Part shown: positions 18,525 through 28,158 of the stretch, piece after piece
How the letters are laid out: every line of letters starts with the position of its first letter
Position numbering within the stretch: the first letter of the stretch is position 1
Source of the DNA: Azospirillum brasilense
Lineage (GTDB): Bacteria; Pseudomonadota; Alphaproteobacteria; Azospirillales; Azospirillaceae
NCBI RefSeq assembly: GCF_007827815.1
Contig: NZ_VITH01000008.1
Coordinates: 248,001-312,000, forward strand
Length of the DNA: 64,000 nucleotides
Reading direction: 5' to 3'
Notes under the pieces: generated by a model
Told to the model about the DNA's origin: nothing
The model's input: only the letters and a program-made list of their open reading frames with translations
The model's database searches: none
Position numbers and translations under genes: made by a program

Positions 18525-19556
18525 GTGAGCGGACTGAAGATCGGACTGGCCCTGGGCAGCGGGGCGGCGCGCGGCTGGGCCCACATCGGCGTCCTGCGCG
18601 CGCTGGAGGAGATCGGGGTCGAGCCCGACGTGATCTGCGGGACCTCGATCGGCGCCGTGGTCGGCGCGGCCTACCTGACGGACCAGCTGGACGAGCTGCA
18701 GGCCTGGGCCCAGAGCATGGGCTGGCTCGGCATGCTCGGCATCATCGACCTCACCTTCCGCCGCGGCGGGCTGCTGGCCGCCGACCGCACCTTCGACCGC
18801 TTCCGCAACCACCGGACCGAGGTCACCATCGATCAGCTGCGCAAGCCCTTCGCCGCGGTCGCCACCGACCTCAGCACCGGGCGGGAAATCTGGCTGCGCG
18901 ACGGGCCGATGCTCAGCGCGGTGCAGGCGTCGGCCGCCATGCCCGGCCTGTTCCCGGCGGTGCGGCGCGACGACCATTGGCTGGTGGACGGCGCGCTGGT
19001 CAACCCGGTGCCGGTGTCGCTCTGCCGCGCGCTGGGCGCGGACGTGGTGATCGCGGTCAACCTGAACAGCGAGCTGTCGCCGCTGAGCCGCCCCTCCGGT
19101 CGCGGCGCCGCCAAGCTGCGCAAGGCCGCGGAGGCGAAGCCGGCCCAGATGCAGGCGGCCCAGATGCAGCAGGCCCAGGCCCTTCAGGAAGAGGCGATGG
19201 CCCCGGCGGGGGACGCGACCTCGCCGGTCTTCTCCACCCTGACCTCGCAGATCGCCTCCTGGATGGGCCGGCGGCCGGCGGCGCGCACACGCTTCCTCGC
19301 CGACCAGCTGACGCGCGCCCCGGCCTCCGACGTCCCGCCCAACGTGATGGACGTGATGGCCGGGTCCATCGACATCATGCAGGACCGCATCACCCGCTCC
19401 CGCCTCGCCGGCGAGCCGCCTGACGTGCTGATCGCACCGCGGCTCGCCCACATCGGCATCCTGGAGTTCGACCGCGCGGAGGAGGTGGTGGAGATCGGCT
19501 ACGGCGCCGCCTCGATTCTCAAGCCGGCGCTGGAACTGGCCCTGCGCCGGGCGTAG
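18525..19556 (+). CDS. Patatin-like phospholipase (RssA/YchK type)
   Basis: 343 residues from a GTG at 18525 with GAGG about 8 bases before it. The catalytic features are intact: oxyanion-hole glycines in GLALGSGAARGWAHIGVL, nucleophile Ser in GTSIGAVVGAAY, and the catalytic Asp in VDGALVNPVPVS. A region rich in Ala/Gln (AQMQAAQMQQAQALQEEAM) around residues 205-225 interrupts the domain. The family hydrolyses acyl lipids; the natural substrate is unknown. The frame is open far upstream but that part lacks patatin features. It ends 6 bp from the convergent methyltransferase gene. Confidence 0.88.
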   Translation: MSGLKIGLALGSGAARGWAHIGVLRALEEIGVEPDVICGTSIGAVVGAAYLTDQLDELQAWAQSMGWLGMLGIIDLTFRRGGLLAADRTFDRFRNHRTEVTIDQLRKPFAAVATDLSTGREIWLRDGPMLSAVQASAAMPGLFPAVRRDDHWLVDGALVNPVPVSLCRALGADVVIAVNLNSELSPLSRPSGRGAAKLRKAAEAKPAQMQAAQMQQAQALQEEAMAPAGDATSPVFSTLTSQIASWMGRRPAARTRFLADQLTRAPASDVPPNVMDVMAGSIDIMQDRITRSRLAGEPPDVLIAPRLAHIGILEFDRAEEVVEIGYGAASILKPALELALRRA

Positions 19557-19562
19557 CCGCGC

Positions 19563-20522
19563 TCAGACGGGAGCCGCCGGCCACATCCAGGTCAGCTCGT
19601 GCTTGTTGTGGTGCAGGTGCAGCACCCGCCCGCCGGGGATCGCGGCGAAGGCGCGGGCCGTCTCGTGGTCGGTTTCGGCCTGGAACTTCAGCGTGCAGAT
19701 GAAGCGCTTGGCCAGCCCACTCTCCATCCACTGGTTCACCAGCCGCAGCAGGCGCGTGGGGTAGCAGATCACGTCGCAGCACAGCCAATCCACCGGCCCG
19801 ACATCCTGCGGCTTCAGGCCGAAGGCGCTCTCCTGGCGGAACTCGATGCGCGGCAGGGCGGCGATGGCCGGGTCGAGCGGCGCCTTGTCGACGCTGACCA
19901 CGCTGGCGCCCAGCTCGTGCAGCACCCAGCTCCAGCCGCCGGGGCAGGCGCCGAGGTCGATGCAGCGGTCGCCGGGCCCCGGCTGCTCGCCGAACAGGGT
20001 CAACGCCTCCCACAGCTTCAGATAGGCGCGGTTGGGCGGCACCGTGCGGTTCTCGACGAAGGCGACCTCGCCGTGGCGGTAGGGGCTGGAGCAGCGCGCC
20101 GCCGCCACGATGGTGTTCTCATCCAGCAGCGTCCAGGAGCCCAGCGGCGCCGTCGGCAGCGGCGACGGGAAGACGACCGGCTTGGCCGAGACGTGCGGCA
20201 GGTTCTCCTGGATCAGGCTGGCCCGCCGGTGATGACGCAGCGTCCAGAGCGCCCAGTTGCGCTGGATCGAACGCAGGGCCCGCGCGCCTTCCTTGATCGA
20301 CGCGAACTCGATCCGCACCGGGTCGTGCCAGATGTTCTGCGCCCAGGCGGCCGGACGGGCCGGTCCGTCGGCGAAGACCAGCCGGTCCTCCACCGCCGCC
20401 ACGTCGCCCAGTTCGGCCACGAGGTCCGGAACGAAGCCCTCGGGCGCCAGATAGATGGTCTGCCCCAGGGGCGCGTGCGCCGGGGTCGCGCGGGCGGACG
20501 CGGTGTCGGATGAGTCGCTCAT
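19563..20522 (-). CDS. RlmM-like FtsJ-fold SAM-dependent methyltransferase
   Basis: 319 residues. The C-terminal Rossmann methyltransferase has the SAM motif CIDLGACPGGWSWVL, VVSVDKAPLDP, WLCCDVICYP and FICTLKF, closely following the order seen in RlmM, which methylates C2498 of 23S rRNA. The N-terminal half (about residues 1-175) is the THUMP-like/ferredoxin-like region, shorter than in E. coli RlmM. The ATG at 20522 is used. An rRNA target is inferred from family resemblance only. Convergent with the patatin gene; hydrolase gene upstream on the same strand with a 9-bp gap. Confidence 0.8.
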   Translation of the reverse strand: MSDSSDTASARATPAHAPLGQTIYLAPEGFVPDLVAELGDVAAVEDRLVFADGPARPAAWAQNIWHDPVRIEFASIKEGARALRSIQRNWALWTLRHHRRASLIQENLPHVSAKPVVFPSPLPTAPLGSWTLLDENTIVAAARCSSPYRHGEVAFVENRTVPPNRAYLKLWEALTLFGEQPGPGDRCIDLGACPGGWSWVLHELGASVVSVDKAPLDPAIAALPRIEFRQESAFGLKPQDVGPVDWLCCDVICYPTRLLRLVNQWMESGLAKRFICTLKFQAETDHETARAFAAIPGGRVLHLHHNKHELTWMWPAAPV

Positions 20523-20531
20523 GCCGAGGGG

Positions 20532-21518
20532 CTAGCGCCCCTGGCGCCCGATTGCAAGAGCGCGGTCGAAGAAATCGGCGATCTCCGTGTTGAGACGCTC
20601 ATGGAAGGCCGCGCGGTCGAAGCCCGGCGGGTCCTGGGCGGGTGGCCCGACCTCCGCGGCGATGGCGGCCGGCACCGGCATCAGGAAGGCGAAGTGTCCG
20701 GCGTCGCCCACCACCTCATACTCCGGCGGCGTCGGCAGACGGTCGCGCACCCCCTCGACCTGGGAGGCGGCGATCTGCTCGTCCCGCTCCGCCCGGTAGA
20801 GGCGCATGGGGATCGTCACCCCGGCGAGGCCGTCCTTGGAGAAGGGAACGCCGACCGGCGCCGCCAGGACGGCGGCACGGATGCGCGGGTCGCGCGCCTC
20901 GACGCGGCCCGGCGTCTCCTCGTTCCCAAGATGGCAGAAGCGCTCGCCGTCCGGCGGGGTCCGGCAATGATCGGCGATGCGCCCCAACTCCGCCACGCCG
21001 CCGGCGGCCACCAGAACCGTGTACCCGCCGGCCGAGAAGCCGAAGGCGCCGACGCGATCGCCATCGATGCGCCCGGCCAGATCCGGGTCCGCCAGAACAT
21101 GGTCGAGCGCGGCGGACAGCTGGGCCGGACGGTTCCGCCACATCCGCTCCGTGCCGGCGTCCCGGTCGCCGTCGAAGGCGTTGCCGCGGTGATGGACCGC
21201 CGCGACCACGTAGCCGCGCCGGGCCAGCGCCATGGCGGTGTCGGCGTGCCCGAAGGCGCTTCCCCCGGACCCATGGGACAGCATCACCAGCGGGTGGCGC
21301 CCTTCGGTCAGCGGCCCGCCCTCCGCCACCCGGAAAGCGAAGGGGCCACGACGCACCGGCGTTTCCGGTGCGTCCGTCGGGTACCAGACCACCGCGCGGG
21401 CGATCCCGCCATCCGCCGGGTCGGTGAAGGCCAGCGCGCGCATGCCCACCTCCGCCGCGGCAGCCCCGGCCCAAAGGATGGCCACCCCAGCCACCAGCAT
21501 CCACCCCATTCGCCGCAC
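20532..21518 (-). CDS. Exported alpha/beta hydrolase (dienelactone hydrolase / PAF-AH-like)
   Basis: 328 residues from a GTG at 21518 with GGGAGG five bases upstream; the ATG at 21509 is the alternative. An N-terminal signal (MGWMLVAGVAILWAGAAAA) predicts periplasmic location. The fold shows HPLVMLSHGSGGSAFGH (oxyanion loop), nucleophile Ser in GAFGFSAGGYT, and a C-terminal His in VGDAGHFAFL. The domain order resembles the predicted dienelactone hydrolases. Substrate unknown. It is 9 bp upstream of the methyltransferase on the same strand, so the two may be co-transcribed. It diverges from bfd. Confidence 0.8.
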   Translation of the reverse strand: MRRMGWMLVAGVAILWAGAAAAEVGMRALAFTDPADGGIARAVVWYPTDAPETPVRRGPFAFRVAEGGPLTEGRHPLVMLSHGSGGSAFGHADTAMALARRGYVVAAVHHRGNAFDGDRDAGTERMWRNRPAQLSAALDHVLADPDLAGRIDGDRVGAFGFSAGGYTVLVAAGGVAELGRIADHCRTPPDGERFCHLGNEETPGRVEARDPRIRAAVLAAPVGVPFSKDGLAGVTIPMRLYRAERDEQIAASQVEGVRDRLPTPPEYEVVGDAGHFAFLMPVPAAIAAEVGPPAQDPPGFDRAAFHERLNTEIADFFDRALAIGRQGR

Positions 21519-21634
21519 CGCATCCTCCCGCCGCTTGAAGAAAAGCGTCGACGACGGAGGTAGCCGCATCCCCCGTTCGATCGAGCTGTGACATTCCGCC
21601 GCAATCCGCTCAAATTTGGCCGTCATGATTCAGA

Positions 21635-21653
21635 TCAATTGACAATCATTCTC
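21635..21653 (+). promoter_or_regulatory. Fur-box-like sequence upstream of bfd
   Basis: The 19-mer TCAATTGACAATCATTCTC matches the classical Fur box at 13 of 19 positions, with the run AATCATT exact. It lies 57 bp upstream of the bfd ATG. Iron repression of bfd is known in other bacteria; here it is an inference. Confidence 0.6.
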
Positions 21654-21710
21654 AGTCGCAGCACATTGGCTCCAGCACAACCGCACAACACGCACCGCTG
21701 CCGGGGGCCC

Positions 21711-21959
21711 ATGTACGTCTGCATCTGCCACGCGCTGAACGACAAGCAGGTCACCAAGGCGCTTGAGAACGGCGCCCGCACCCCGGCCTCCGTCTTCCGG
21801 CATTACGAGCGTCAGGTCCAGTGCGGCAAATGCGTGCCGATGATGCGGGACATGGTGCAAAGCCACTGCGCGAACCAGTGCCCGTCCTGCCCCGGCCAAG
21901 CCGCCCTGCCGGAACCGGCCAACGCTGAAAGCTTCCCCTACGGCATCGCGGCGGAGTGA
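21711..21959 (+). CDS. bfd: Bacterioferritin-associated ferredoxin
   Basis: 82 residues. Bfd carries a [2Fe-2S] cluster and reduces the haem of bacterioferritin so that stored iron is released. The cluster Cys are present: C4 and C6 in MYVCICHALN, and the pair in QCGKCVPMM. An extra Cys cluster (ANQCPSCPG) follows the core and makes a tail longer than the usual 64-residue protein. A Fur-like box precedes the gene. Its partner, bacterioferritin, is encoded about 37 kb away at 58290-58775, so the two are not an operon here. Confidence 0.88.
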   Translation: MYVCICHALNDKQVTKALENGARTPASVFRHYERQVQCGKCVPMMRDMVQSHCANQCPSCPGQAALPEPANAESFPYGIAAE

Positions 21960-22498
21960 CGGGCTCCCCAAGTCCGCCAAGTCCCTTCACCAAAACGTGG
22001 CAGTTGCGCCCGGTCGGACGACAGCAGCGACGGGCGCATGACGACCGTTGAGCGGTTTTTTAATCCAGGAGAGATCCGGGTTATTTCGAAACGGAATGGC
22101 CTTTTTGCGTCAAGTTCTTCCGCTTGATAGAAATAGGACTCTTCCTTTCGGCTGCGACAAATCGCCATAGACTTATACCCCTGGCCCGCTTGACGGGGCG
22201 GGACCGATCGTGCAGAAAGAGCCCAGCCGGATTCAAGAAATCCGAAGCATTCGGAGCGGCATGGAACGCTCCCGATTGGGCAGGACGCACAAAAAATCAA
22301 GTCCTCTGGAACTGGAATTGCTTTTCATACGTCTATGAAAAGCAACCGGATGGATTTCTTATTCTGGCGCCGTGGCCGTGCATTTGTGCAATGCACAGTC
22401 TTTTGAAATCGAGCGTCCAGCGCGCGGCGCCACGCTGGAACACTGGCCGGGCATCCGGCCGAAGGGACCGCTGAGCGATCCGAAGGGAGGAGCACGAG
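21960..22498. other. Gene-free stretch at the left edge of the AT-richer island
   Basis: About 540 bp. Open frames on both strands (22124-22474 on +, 22081-22290 on -) have no ribosome site, no domain and overlap each other, so none is called. The sequence becomes visibly AT-richer from about 22080 to 22340. Confidence 0.4.
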
Positions 22499-22819
22499 AT
22501 GAGCCGCCGCAACCGGCACGCCCATGATGCAAGATGCCGTACCCTGCTTCAGGCGACCGCCGACCGGTTGGACCGGCTGCGGTCGCAGGTGGAGCGGTTC
22601 GGCCTTGAGGGGTATCAGGGCATGAGCCGGGACGAGTTGGAGCGCACTCTGGACGCCCTGCGCGGCCAGCACAACCGTCTGTCCGCCCGCGTCGAGGCGG
22701 CGCGCATCGCCACGGACGACGCCTGGGCCTTCACCCGGACGATCGCCGACCAGGCGGCGGCGGAATTGGCCGACGGTCTCGACAGCATGGAAGCCCGTCT
22801 AAAGCGCGTGGCGGCCTGA
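22499..22819 (+). CDS. Small helical protein of unknown function, 106 residues
   Basis: The ATG at 22499 has GGGAGGAG about 6 bases upstream. The protein is Arg/Ala/Leu-rich with long predicted helices (LLQATADRLDRLRSQVERF, LERTLDALRGQHNRLSARVEA), suggestive of a coiled coil. No signal, membrane segment or known motif. Base composition is like the surrounding core genome, unlike the next two genes. The function is unknown. Confidence 0.6.
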   Translation: MSRRNRHAHDARCRTLLQATADRLDRLRSQVERFGLEGYQGMSRDELERTLDALRGQHNRLSARVEAARIATDDAWAFTRTIADQAAAELADGLDSMEARLKRVAA

Positions 22820-23236
22820 CCGCGCCCGCCGCGCTCGACCGGCCGTCCTCTTTGCGACTCATCCGATGACAGTCGGTCCGCAAACGGCTTTTCCGACCAT
22901 CCGCAAGATGCGCTTGCCACGCGACATGACCAAGCGCTGGATGCATGTCGCGCCCCGGCAGCGTGGGCGTGAGCGCCGGTTCTGGGATTGCGGGCGGAAG
23001 CAAGGGCAACAGCCGACGCCCTATCGCGTCGCTCAGCATGGCTCCCGTCGCGCCCCTGGGCCGAACAGCGATCGGATCAGCCCCATGGGAGCCCTTTTGG
23101 CGCCAGGACCCAGATACGATGGCAATCTCTGTGATCGCCTTCGCAGGCCCTGCCGCCTTCCGCCCAGCCAAGAAACAGGGACGTTGCTGTTCAACAATAA
23201 GAACCATTATGATTGGTTGGTACGATCTAACGTATT
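22820..23236. other. Intergenic region, no supported gene
   Basis: About 415 bp between a + strand gene and the end of a - strand gene. A frame at 22866-23249 exists but has no ribosome site and a mixed residue composition. Nothing else is recognised. Confidence 0.4.
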
Positions 23237-24451
23237 TTATCTAATATAATATCTCCTAAGCGAAAGACCAATAGCCTTTTGTCGCGCCGCTTCTGTTGCA
23301 GCCTTGAGAATTGGAATTTGTTTTCTGACAGATGCTGAATTCGCCATAATGTCCTCAACTCTTTGCTTTGCTTCGATGGAAAAAGAAAGGGCTTCTTGCG
23401 CTTGAATATCGGCATCGACAGTTTTCTGATTTGCAGCTGATAGATAATTAAGTATGCTTTTTGCCTTTTTATTTATCTCATTTATATCGCTCATGGGCGT
23501 TGCCCCCAGTTTCGGAATCTCCCCTTCCGCGTATTTTACGTCGTTCTCAGCAGAAGTTTTTGTTGTCATGGCCTGATGCAACTTGTCATTTGCTTTTTTC
23601 CGCGCGTTCGAAGAGTATTGAATATCCTCTTCAATCGCAGCCATGACATACAGTGATTTCTCGTAATCACGAAAGTTCCGTTTCCAGTTGGCCAGCCAGC
23701 CATCGGGAAGGGTCGCCTGCGTAAGTCGCTCGCTCGCTCTCGCCGCCGCGGTGTCGCGGGGGTTTGCGTTGGAAACAATGAGTTTCAGGGATGAAAGACG
23801 CTTGGTGTAGCAGTCGATAGTATCAGCACAGATTCTCGATAGCGAGTCCCACATCTTTGCGTAGGATATAGCCTCCGCTTGGAACTCGTAAATGCGCCGC
23901 TTTGGCTCGCTGTGTGCTGCTGCGCAACGTCTGTATTCAGAGCGAACCAGATAATCAAGGTATGCGTCGGATAACGAAGATGGGGCGTTACTGACCCTCA
24001 TTGCCCCTCGGGTGTCACACAGATCCACGCGAGCGTCTCGCACTAAAGTGGAGCCGCTGGCTGTTTTTGGGTCACTTTGCTCGCACTGACTTTGCCAAAC
24101 ATCCGGCAAGATACTGCTGATGGACTCCGTTACCTGAAACACCGTTCCTTGGGCAACGCAACCCAAGTTTGAAATCGCTCTATCAATCTCAACGCCCATT
24201 CTTTCGATGGCCTTATCGACGCTCTTTTCAATTTCTGGTAGCGCTTGCTGCAAGCCAAGGATCGCTTCCCTTCGCGCCGCCTCTGGAAGGGCATTGATCA
24301 TGCCAGCGAGGCGATCCAGCGTCGCATTGTCGATGCCGTGCTTGACCTTGATCGATCCATCAGAGAAATCGATGAACGCGGCCGCCGGGAATGCGGTCAC
24401 CCACACGGACATCGTCACAACCGTCGCCAGAGTTTTTAAGGCGCCGCCCAT
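23237..24451 (-). CDS. Exported helical protein of unknown family, AT-richer
   Basis: 404 residues from the ATG at 24451 with GGAGGG 4-5 bases upstream. Residues 1-28 form a signal peptide (VVTMSVWVTAFPAAAF). The mature protein is largely helical with long amphipathic stretches (ATLDRLAGMINALPEAARRE and the region around residues 280-390) and six Cys spread over residues 95-235. No family is recognised. It uses AGA, AGG, ATA and TTA codons, which neighbouring core genes avoid, and is clearly AT-richer, so acquisition by transfer is likely. It is divergent from another unknown exported protein across a 413-bp AT-rich region. Confidence 0.65.
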   Translation of the reverse strand: MGGALKTLATVVTMSVWVTAFPAAAFIDFSDGSIKVKHGIDNATLDRLAGMINALPEAARREAILGLQQALPEIEKSVDKAIERMGVEIDRAISNLGCVAQGTVFQVTESISSILPDVWQSQCEQSDPKTASGSTLVRDARVDLCDTRGAMRVSNAPSSLSDAYLDYLVRSEYRRCAAAHSEPKRRIYEFQAEAISYAKMWDSLSRICADTIDCYTKRLSSLKLIVSNANPRDTAAARASERLTQATLPDGWLANWKRNFRDYEKSLYVMAAIEEDIQYSSNARKKANDKLHQAMTTKTSAENDVKYAEGEIPKLGATPMSDINEINKKAKSILNYLSAANQKTVDADIQAQEALSFSIEAKQRVEDIMANSASVRKQIPILKAATEAARQKAIGLSLRRYYIR

Positions 24452-24864
24452 AGCACCCTCCACGATCGCATGCCACAAGGCACTATGATGGTTGCTGTAA
24501 GACGCCACAATTTCCCGTATGGGTTATCTTCTTTTGGCGAAATTGCGAGTTGCCCGCGCCCCACTTCCAGCAAATCCCAACCGACCTCCAAGAAAATTTT
24601 CGATAGACACTCCAATAATTGTATATTGCATCGAGAAAGTATCCCGCATCATTGACATTTTATCGCTTACAGAGCGAAGCTCCATAGCACAGCATGATTA
24701 TTGAGAGCAGATTTGCCATAAATATTTTTTGTAGTTAATGCGTTTCGTGCATTAGCGCGCAATGATTATTGCCCTCATTCATAAATTGTGCTTCTATGAA
24801 ACAAATAATGTATTTTTAATGGACCAAAACCGTCGATATCCGCGGCCTCATGGAGGGACCGGTA
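24452..24864. promoter_or_regulatory. AT-rich divergent intergenic region with two inverted repeats
   Basis: 413 bp without a gene. It holds TAATGC-N7-GCATTA at 24736-24754 and, directly after, GCAAT-N4-ATTGC at 24759-24772. These could be operators for the two divergent unknown genes. Composition is strikingly AT-rich for this chromosome. Confidence 0.45.
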
Positions 24865-25557
24865 ATGAGATGGCAATGCATACCCGCTTTGATAGCTCTG
24901 TACTCATTTCCAACTTATTCAAATTGCATGGATATTAAAATCGAAGGATGGCAAAACGATTGGAATCGGCAGTTCTGTGCGGAAGACACGGCAAAGGTCC
25001 CCGCGCTTGGGTTTTCAGCCAGCCCTGACCGTCCCCCTTGCGCCAATGGCCAGGAGGTAAACGCAAGGAATGTTCAAAAGAAAATCGAGGATGCAACGGC
25101 TCAGGCGGGGAGCGGCGCGGGAACAGCAATTGGCACAGCCATAGGAGGTCCGGTCGGCTCCGTGGTGGGTGCCGCACTTGGCGCCGTGATCGGCAAGAGC
25201 ATAGAAAGCGTTGCCAAGCATAACTATAGAGTGGATTACTCTAATTGCGCGAGCTTGTGCGTACAATTACCATCCGACGCGACAAACATTGTGGTGCAAG
25301 GATGGTCCGGGCCATTGCCGGGAGATCACCGTCGCCATGAGCATTACAATCTTTGTGACATGACGCATCAAGGAACAGGGACATGGGGACCTGGCCGTTG
25401 CGACATCGCTCACAATGGAAATTGGTCAGCAATGTCGCCTTATACTAGCAGCGATCACCCCACTCTGGGTAAGGTGTATTGTTCAACGGGCATGAACTGG
25501 AAGCAAAGCAACGAACAAGTTTTCGGCCTGCGGGTCACGTACGACCGTAGCCCGTGA
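24865..25557 (+). CDS. Exported glycine-zipper protein of unknown function
   Basis: 230 residues from the ATG at 24865; GGAGG lies about 8 bases upstream, better placed than for the ATG at 24850. The N-terminus MRWQCIPALIALYSFPTYS is a signal peptide. Residues about 80-115 form a glycine zipper (GTAIGTAIGGPVGSVVGAAL) able to cross or insert into a membrane. The C-terminal half is Cys/Trp/His-rich and looks beta-structured, with an even number of Cys suited to disulfides. No family recognised. It is divergent from the other exported unknown and shares its atypical composition; the two may work together. Confidence 0.65.
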   Translation: MRWQCIPALIALYSFPTYSNCMDIKIEGWQNDWNRQFCAEDTAKVPALGFSASPDRPPCANGQEVNARNVQKKIEDATAQAGSGAGTAIGTAIGGPVGSVVGAALGAVIGKSIESVAKHNYRVDYSNCASLCVQLPSDATNIVVQGWSGPLPGDHRRHEHYNLCDMTHQGTGTWGPGRCDIAHNGNWSAMSPYTSSDHPTLGKVYCSTGMNWKQSNEQVFGLRVTYDRSP

Positions 25558-25660
25558 AGGCCGGGCTTGCATAGCCGCCGGTTTCGGAACCAAGTGTCTC
25601 TCCCTCTTCTCGACCTTCATTGCGCCGTCATTAATCGCGCCATTGTTCGTCGGACACGAC

Positions 25661-27424
25661 CTAATCGGCCTTGAGCAACACCATGGTCCCTTGCCCGGCT
25701 GGCGGGCGGGCTGGCGACCCGCCGGGCAGAATGATGCGCACCACCGTGCCCTCGCCAAGCGCGCTGCGCAGGTCCAGCCGCCCGCCATGGGCCTCGACGA
25801 AGCGCTTGGCGAGCGGCAACCCCAGCCCGGTGCCGGAATGGGCCTTGGTCATGTAGCTGTTCACCTGACGGAACGGCTCCAGCGCGATCTGGATGTCGTC
25901 CGGCGACATGCCGATTCCGGAATCGGCGACGGTCAGGACCACGCAGCCCCCCTCGTCGCGCACCGCATCCGCGCGCACCCGCCCTCCCGCCGGCGTGAAC
26001 TTGATGGCGTTGGACAGCAGATTGAGAACGGCCTGCCGCAAACGAATGGCGTCGGCCATCACCGTCAGGCCGGGCTCGACCGCCCCACCCTCCACCCGCA
26101 CGCCCTTCTGGGCGGACAGCGCCTCCATCAACTCCAGGCATTCCTCCAAAAGCACGGCGACGGACACTGGCTCCGGATAGAGTTCCAGCCGCCCCGCCTC
26201 GACCTTCGCCATGTCCAGCACGTCGTTGACCAGCGACAGCAGATGCTGGCCGGATGCGTGGATGCTGGTGATGTAATCCTGGTGCTTCGGCGGGCTGGGA
26301 CCGAACAGCCCCGACAGCAGCGCCTCGCTGAAACCGATGATCGCGTTGAGCGGGGTGCGCAGTTCGTGGCTCATGTTGGCCAGGAAGTCGGATTTGGCCA
26401 GATTGGCCGCTTCCGCATGCTCCTTCTCCGCCTCCAGCCGGCGGCGCTGCTCCGCCAGCATGGCCTCGCGGGCGATGCGGGCCTCGCGTTCGGCGTGGCG
26501 GCGGCGGCGGACGTGGCGCGTCACCACCAGCGACAGCACCAGCGTCGCCAGACCGGCGCCCGCCGCACCGGCCAGGATGGTGGTGCGCGTCCGGTTCAAC
26601 TGGCTGCTGATCTGCTCGAACGGAACGGCCACGATGATCGACCAGCCGGTCTGCTGCGATCGGTGGACGAGGACCAGCGCCTCGTGCCCCTCCCGCGTCG
26701 TCGCTGAAAACAGCCCCTGGTTCTGTCCCGTCAGCCGGGGCACCATCAGGTCCCGGACCCTTTGGCCGACATGGCGTTCCGGGTCGTGGGACCGTGCGGC
26801 GATGACCATGAATGGGTCGACGACCGACACCGTCCAGGCCGTGGGAATGCCGGACCCGCGCAGCACGGCGTCGAGCCCGTCCAGCCCGACCGCCAGCGAC
26901 AGCACATGGCGGATCGACGTTCCCTCGGGATCATCCGGATCCAGGACCGGCGCGCGGACGATCAGCGCCGGACGCCCCGGCGGCCCGCCCGGTGGGAGAA
27001 CACCACCAACGACCGTCCTCCGCGTGGCGGCCACCTGCCGGGTCACGTCGTCCAGGCGCGGCTGCGGCAGGGGCGCGCCCAGCGGGTACTGCGTGTGGAA
27101 CAGGAAGGACATGTCCTCAACCGTCACCAGCCCCATCGCCAGCCAGCCCGGCTGGCTCCGCACGGCATCCTCCGCCTCCGACTTCAGCAGGGCAACGTCG
27201 TTCACCGTTCGGCGGCTCAGTGCCGCGAGAAGCTCAAGAGGACGGGCCTTGCTTTCCAGTTCCCGGTCGATGGCGACCATGACGGACCGCGCCTGCGCCG
27301 CCAGTTCCGCCGCCAGCACGTCCTGTTGCCGGAGGTCCAGAATCCAGACCACCACCGCCAGGAACAGCAGCAGCGGGGCGATGGCGGCGAGCCCCAGACC
27401 AAGCGTCGACGAGGGCAGTCGCAA
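25661..27424 (-). CDS. Membrane sensor histidine kinase with periplasmic Cache-like domain
   Basis: 587 residues from a TTG at 27424 with GGAG five bases upstream; the frame is open 25 codons further (TTG at 27499). Topology: transmembrane helix about 8-31, periplasmic sensor about 32-280, second helix about 282-302, a short coiled coil, HisKA with [20 protein letters not shown] (His about 353), and HATPase with [18 protein letters not shown] and [12 protein letters not shown]. No receiver domain. It lies 131 bases after the dctR stop on the same strand, so it may be the third gene of the dctS-dctR unit. Its own response regulator is not adjacent. Ligand unknown. Confidence 0.87.
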   Translation of the reverse strand: MRLPSSTLGLGLAAIAPLLLFLAVVVWILDLRQQDVLAAELAAQARSVMVAIDRELESKARPLELLAALSRRTVNDVALLKSEAEDAVRSQPGWLAMGLVTVEDMSFLFHTQYPLGAPLPQPRLDDVTRQVAATRRTVVGGVLPPGGPPGRPALIVRAPVLDPDDPEGTSIRHVLSLAVGLDGLDAVLRGSGIPTAWTVSVVDPFMVIAARSHDPERHVGQRVRDLMVPRLTGQNQGLFSATTREGHEALVLVHRSQQTGWSIIVAVPFEQISSQLNRTRTTILAGAAGAGLATLVLSLVVTRHVRRRRHAEREARIAREAMLAEQRRRLEAEKEHAEAANLAKSDFLANMSHELRTPLNAIIGFSEALLSGLFGPSPPKHQDYITSIHASGQHLLSLVNDVLDMAKVEAGRLELYPEPVSVAVLLEECLELMEALSAQKGVRVEGGAVEPGLTVMADAIRLRQAVLNLLSNAIKFTPAGGRVRADAVRDEGGCVVLTVADSGIGMSPDDIQIALEPFRQVNSYMTKAHSGTGLGLPLAKRFVEAHGGRLDLRSALGEGTVVRIILPGGSPARPPAGQGTMVLLKAD

Positions 27425-27555
27425 GGCACTCTCCGACCGTTTACGGAAACGGAATGGCGTCGGGACTGGAACGGGAAGGCGGCGTGCCTCCCACCCCAAT
27501 GGGTCGCGCGCATCCGCGCTCCTGTCAAGCCCGCCGGTTGTCCGTCCCCCTGCGC

Positions 27556-28158
27556 TCAGCCCACCGTCGCGAGAATTCGGGCGAGCTCCACCGCCGTCTT
27601 GACCCCCATCTTCTCGAAGACATGGGCGCGGTGCACCTCGACGGTCCGCATGCTGATCCCCAGCTCGTCGGCGATAACCTTGTTCAGCTTGCCGGCCACC
27701 ACCAGCCCCATCACCTGCCGTTCGCGCTGGGTCAGGGTCGCCAGCCGGGCGGCCACGCCGGCCTGCCCGGCCTGACGCGCCCGCTCCCCGGCGTCGAAGG
27801 CCAGAGCGTCGATCACCCGGTCGACGAGGTCGTTGTCGTTGAAGGGCTTCTCCACGAAGTCGCGGGCGCCCTTCTTCAAAGCCGACACGGCGATGGGCAC
27901 GTCGCCATGGCCGGTGAGGAACAGCACGGGCATCCGGCAGCCCATGGCGGTCAGCCGGTCGAACAGCTCCAGCCCGCTCATCCCCTCCATGCGGATGTCC
28001 AGCAGAAGGCAGCCGGCCATGGCGGAATCGTAATCGGCGAGGAACGCCTCCGCCGACGGCCAGGAGGCCACCGGCACGTTGCGCGACTGGAACAGCCAGC
28101 CCATGGCGTCGCGAATCGCCTCGTCGTCGTCGACGATGTGCAGCTTCGGCTCACACAT
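27556..28158 (-). CDS. dctR: Response regulator DctR (FixJ/LuxR type)
   Basis: 200 residues from the ATG at 28158. The receiver domain has acidic residues in [11 protein letters not shown], phospho-acceptor Asp at about 54 in [12 protein letters not shown], and the Lys in FVEKPFND. The C-terminal LuxR helix-turn-helix includes [19 protein letters not shown] and [11 protein letters not shown]. It overlaps the end of dctS by 8 bp, so the two are translationally coupled. With divergent dctPQM next door the set matches DctS/DctR of Rhodobacter, which activates the C4-dicarboxylate TRAP transporter. Assignment rests on context plus domains. Confidence 0.85.
   Translation of the reverse strand: MCEPKLHIVDDDEAIRDAMGWLFQSRNVPVASWPSAEAFLADYDSAMAGCLLLDIRMEGMSGLELFDRLTAMGCRMPVLFLTGHGDVPIAVSALKKGARDFVEKPFNDNDLVDRVIDALAFDAGERARQAGQAGVAARLATLTQRERQVMGLVVAGKLNKVIADELGISMRTVEVHRAHVFEKMGVKTAVELARILATVG

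Noticed and set aside
22124..22474. 116-residue frame in the left part of the island
   Set aside because: No ribosome site or motif, and an equally long frame overlaps it on the other strand.
22820..25660. Prophage or transposon remnant in the AT-rich island
   Set aside because: No integrase, transposase, terminal repeat or phage structural motif is visible.
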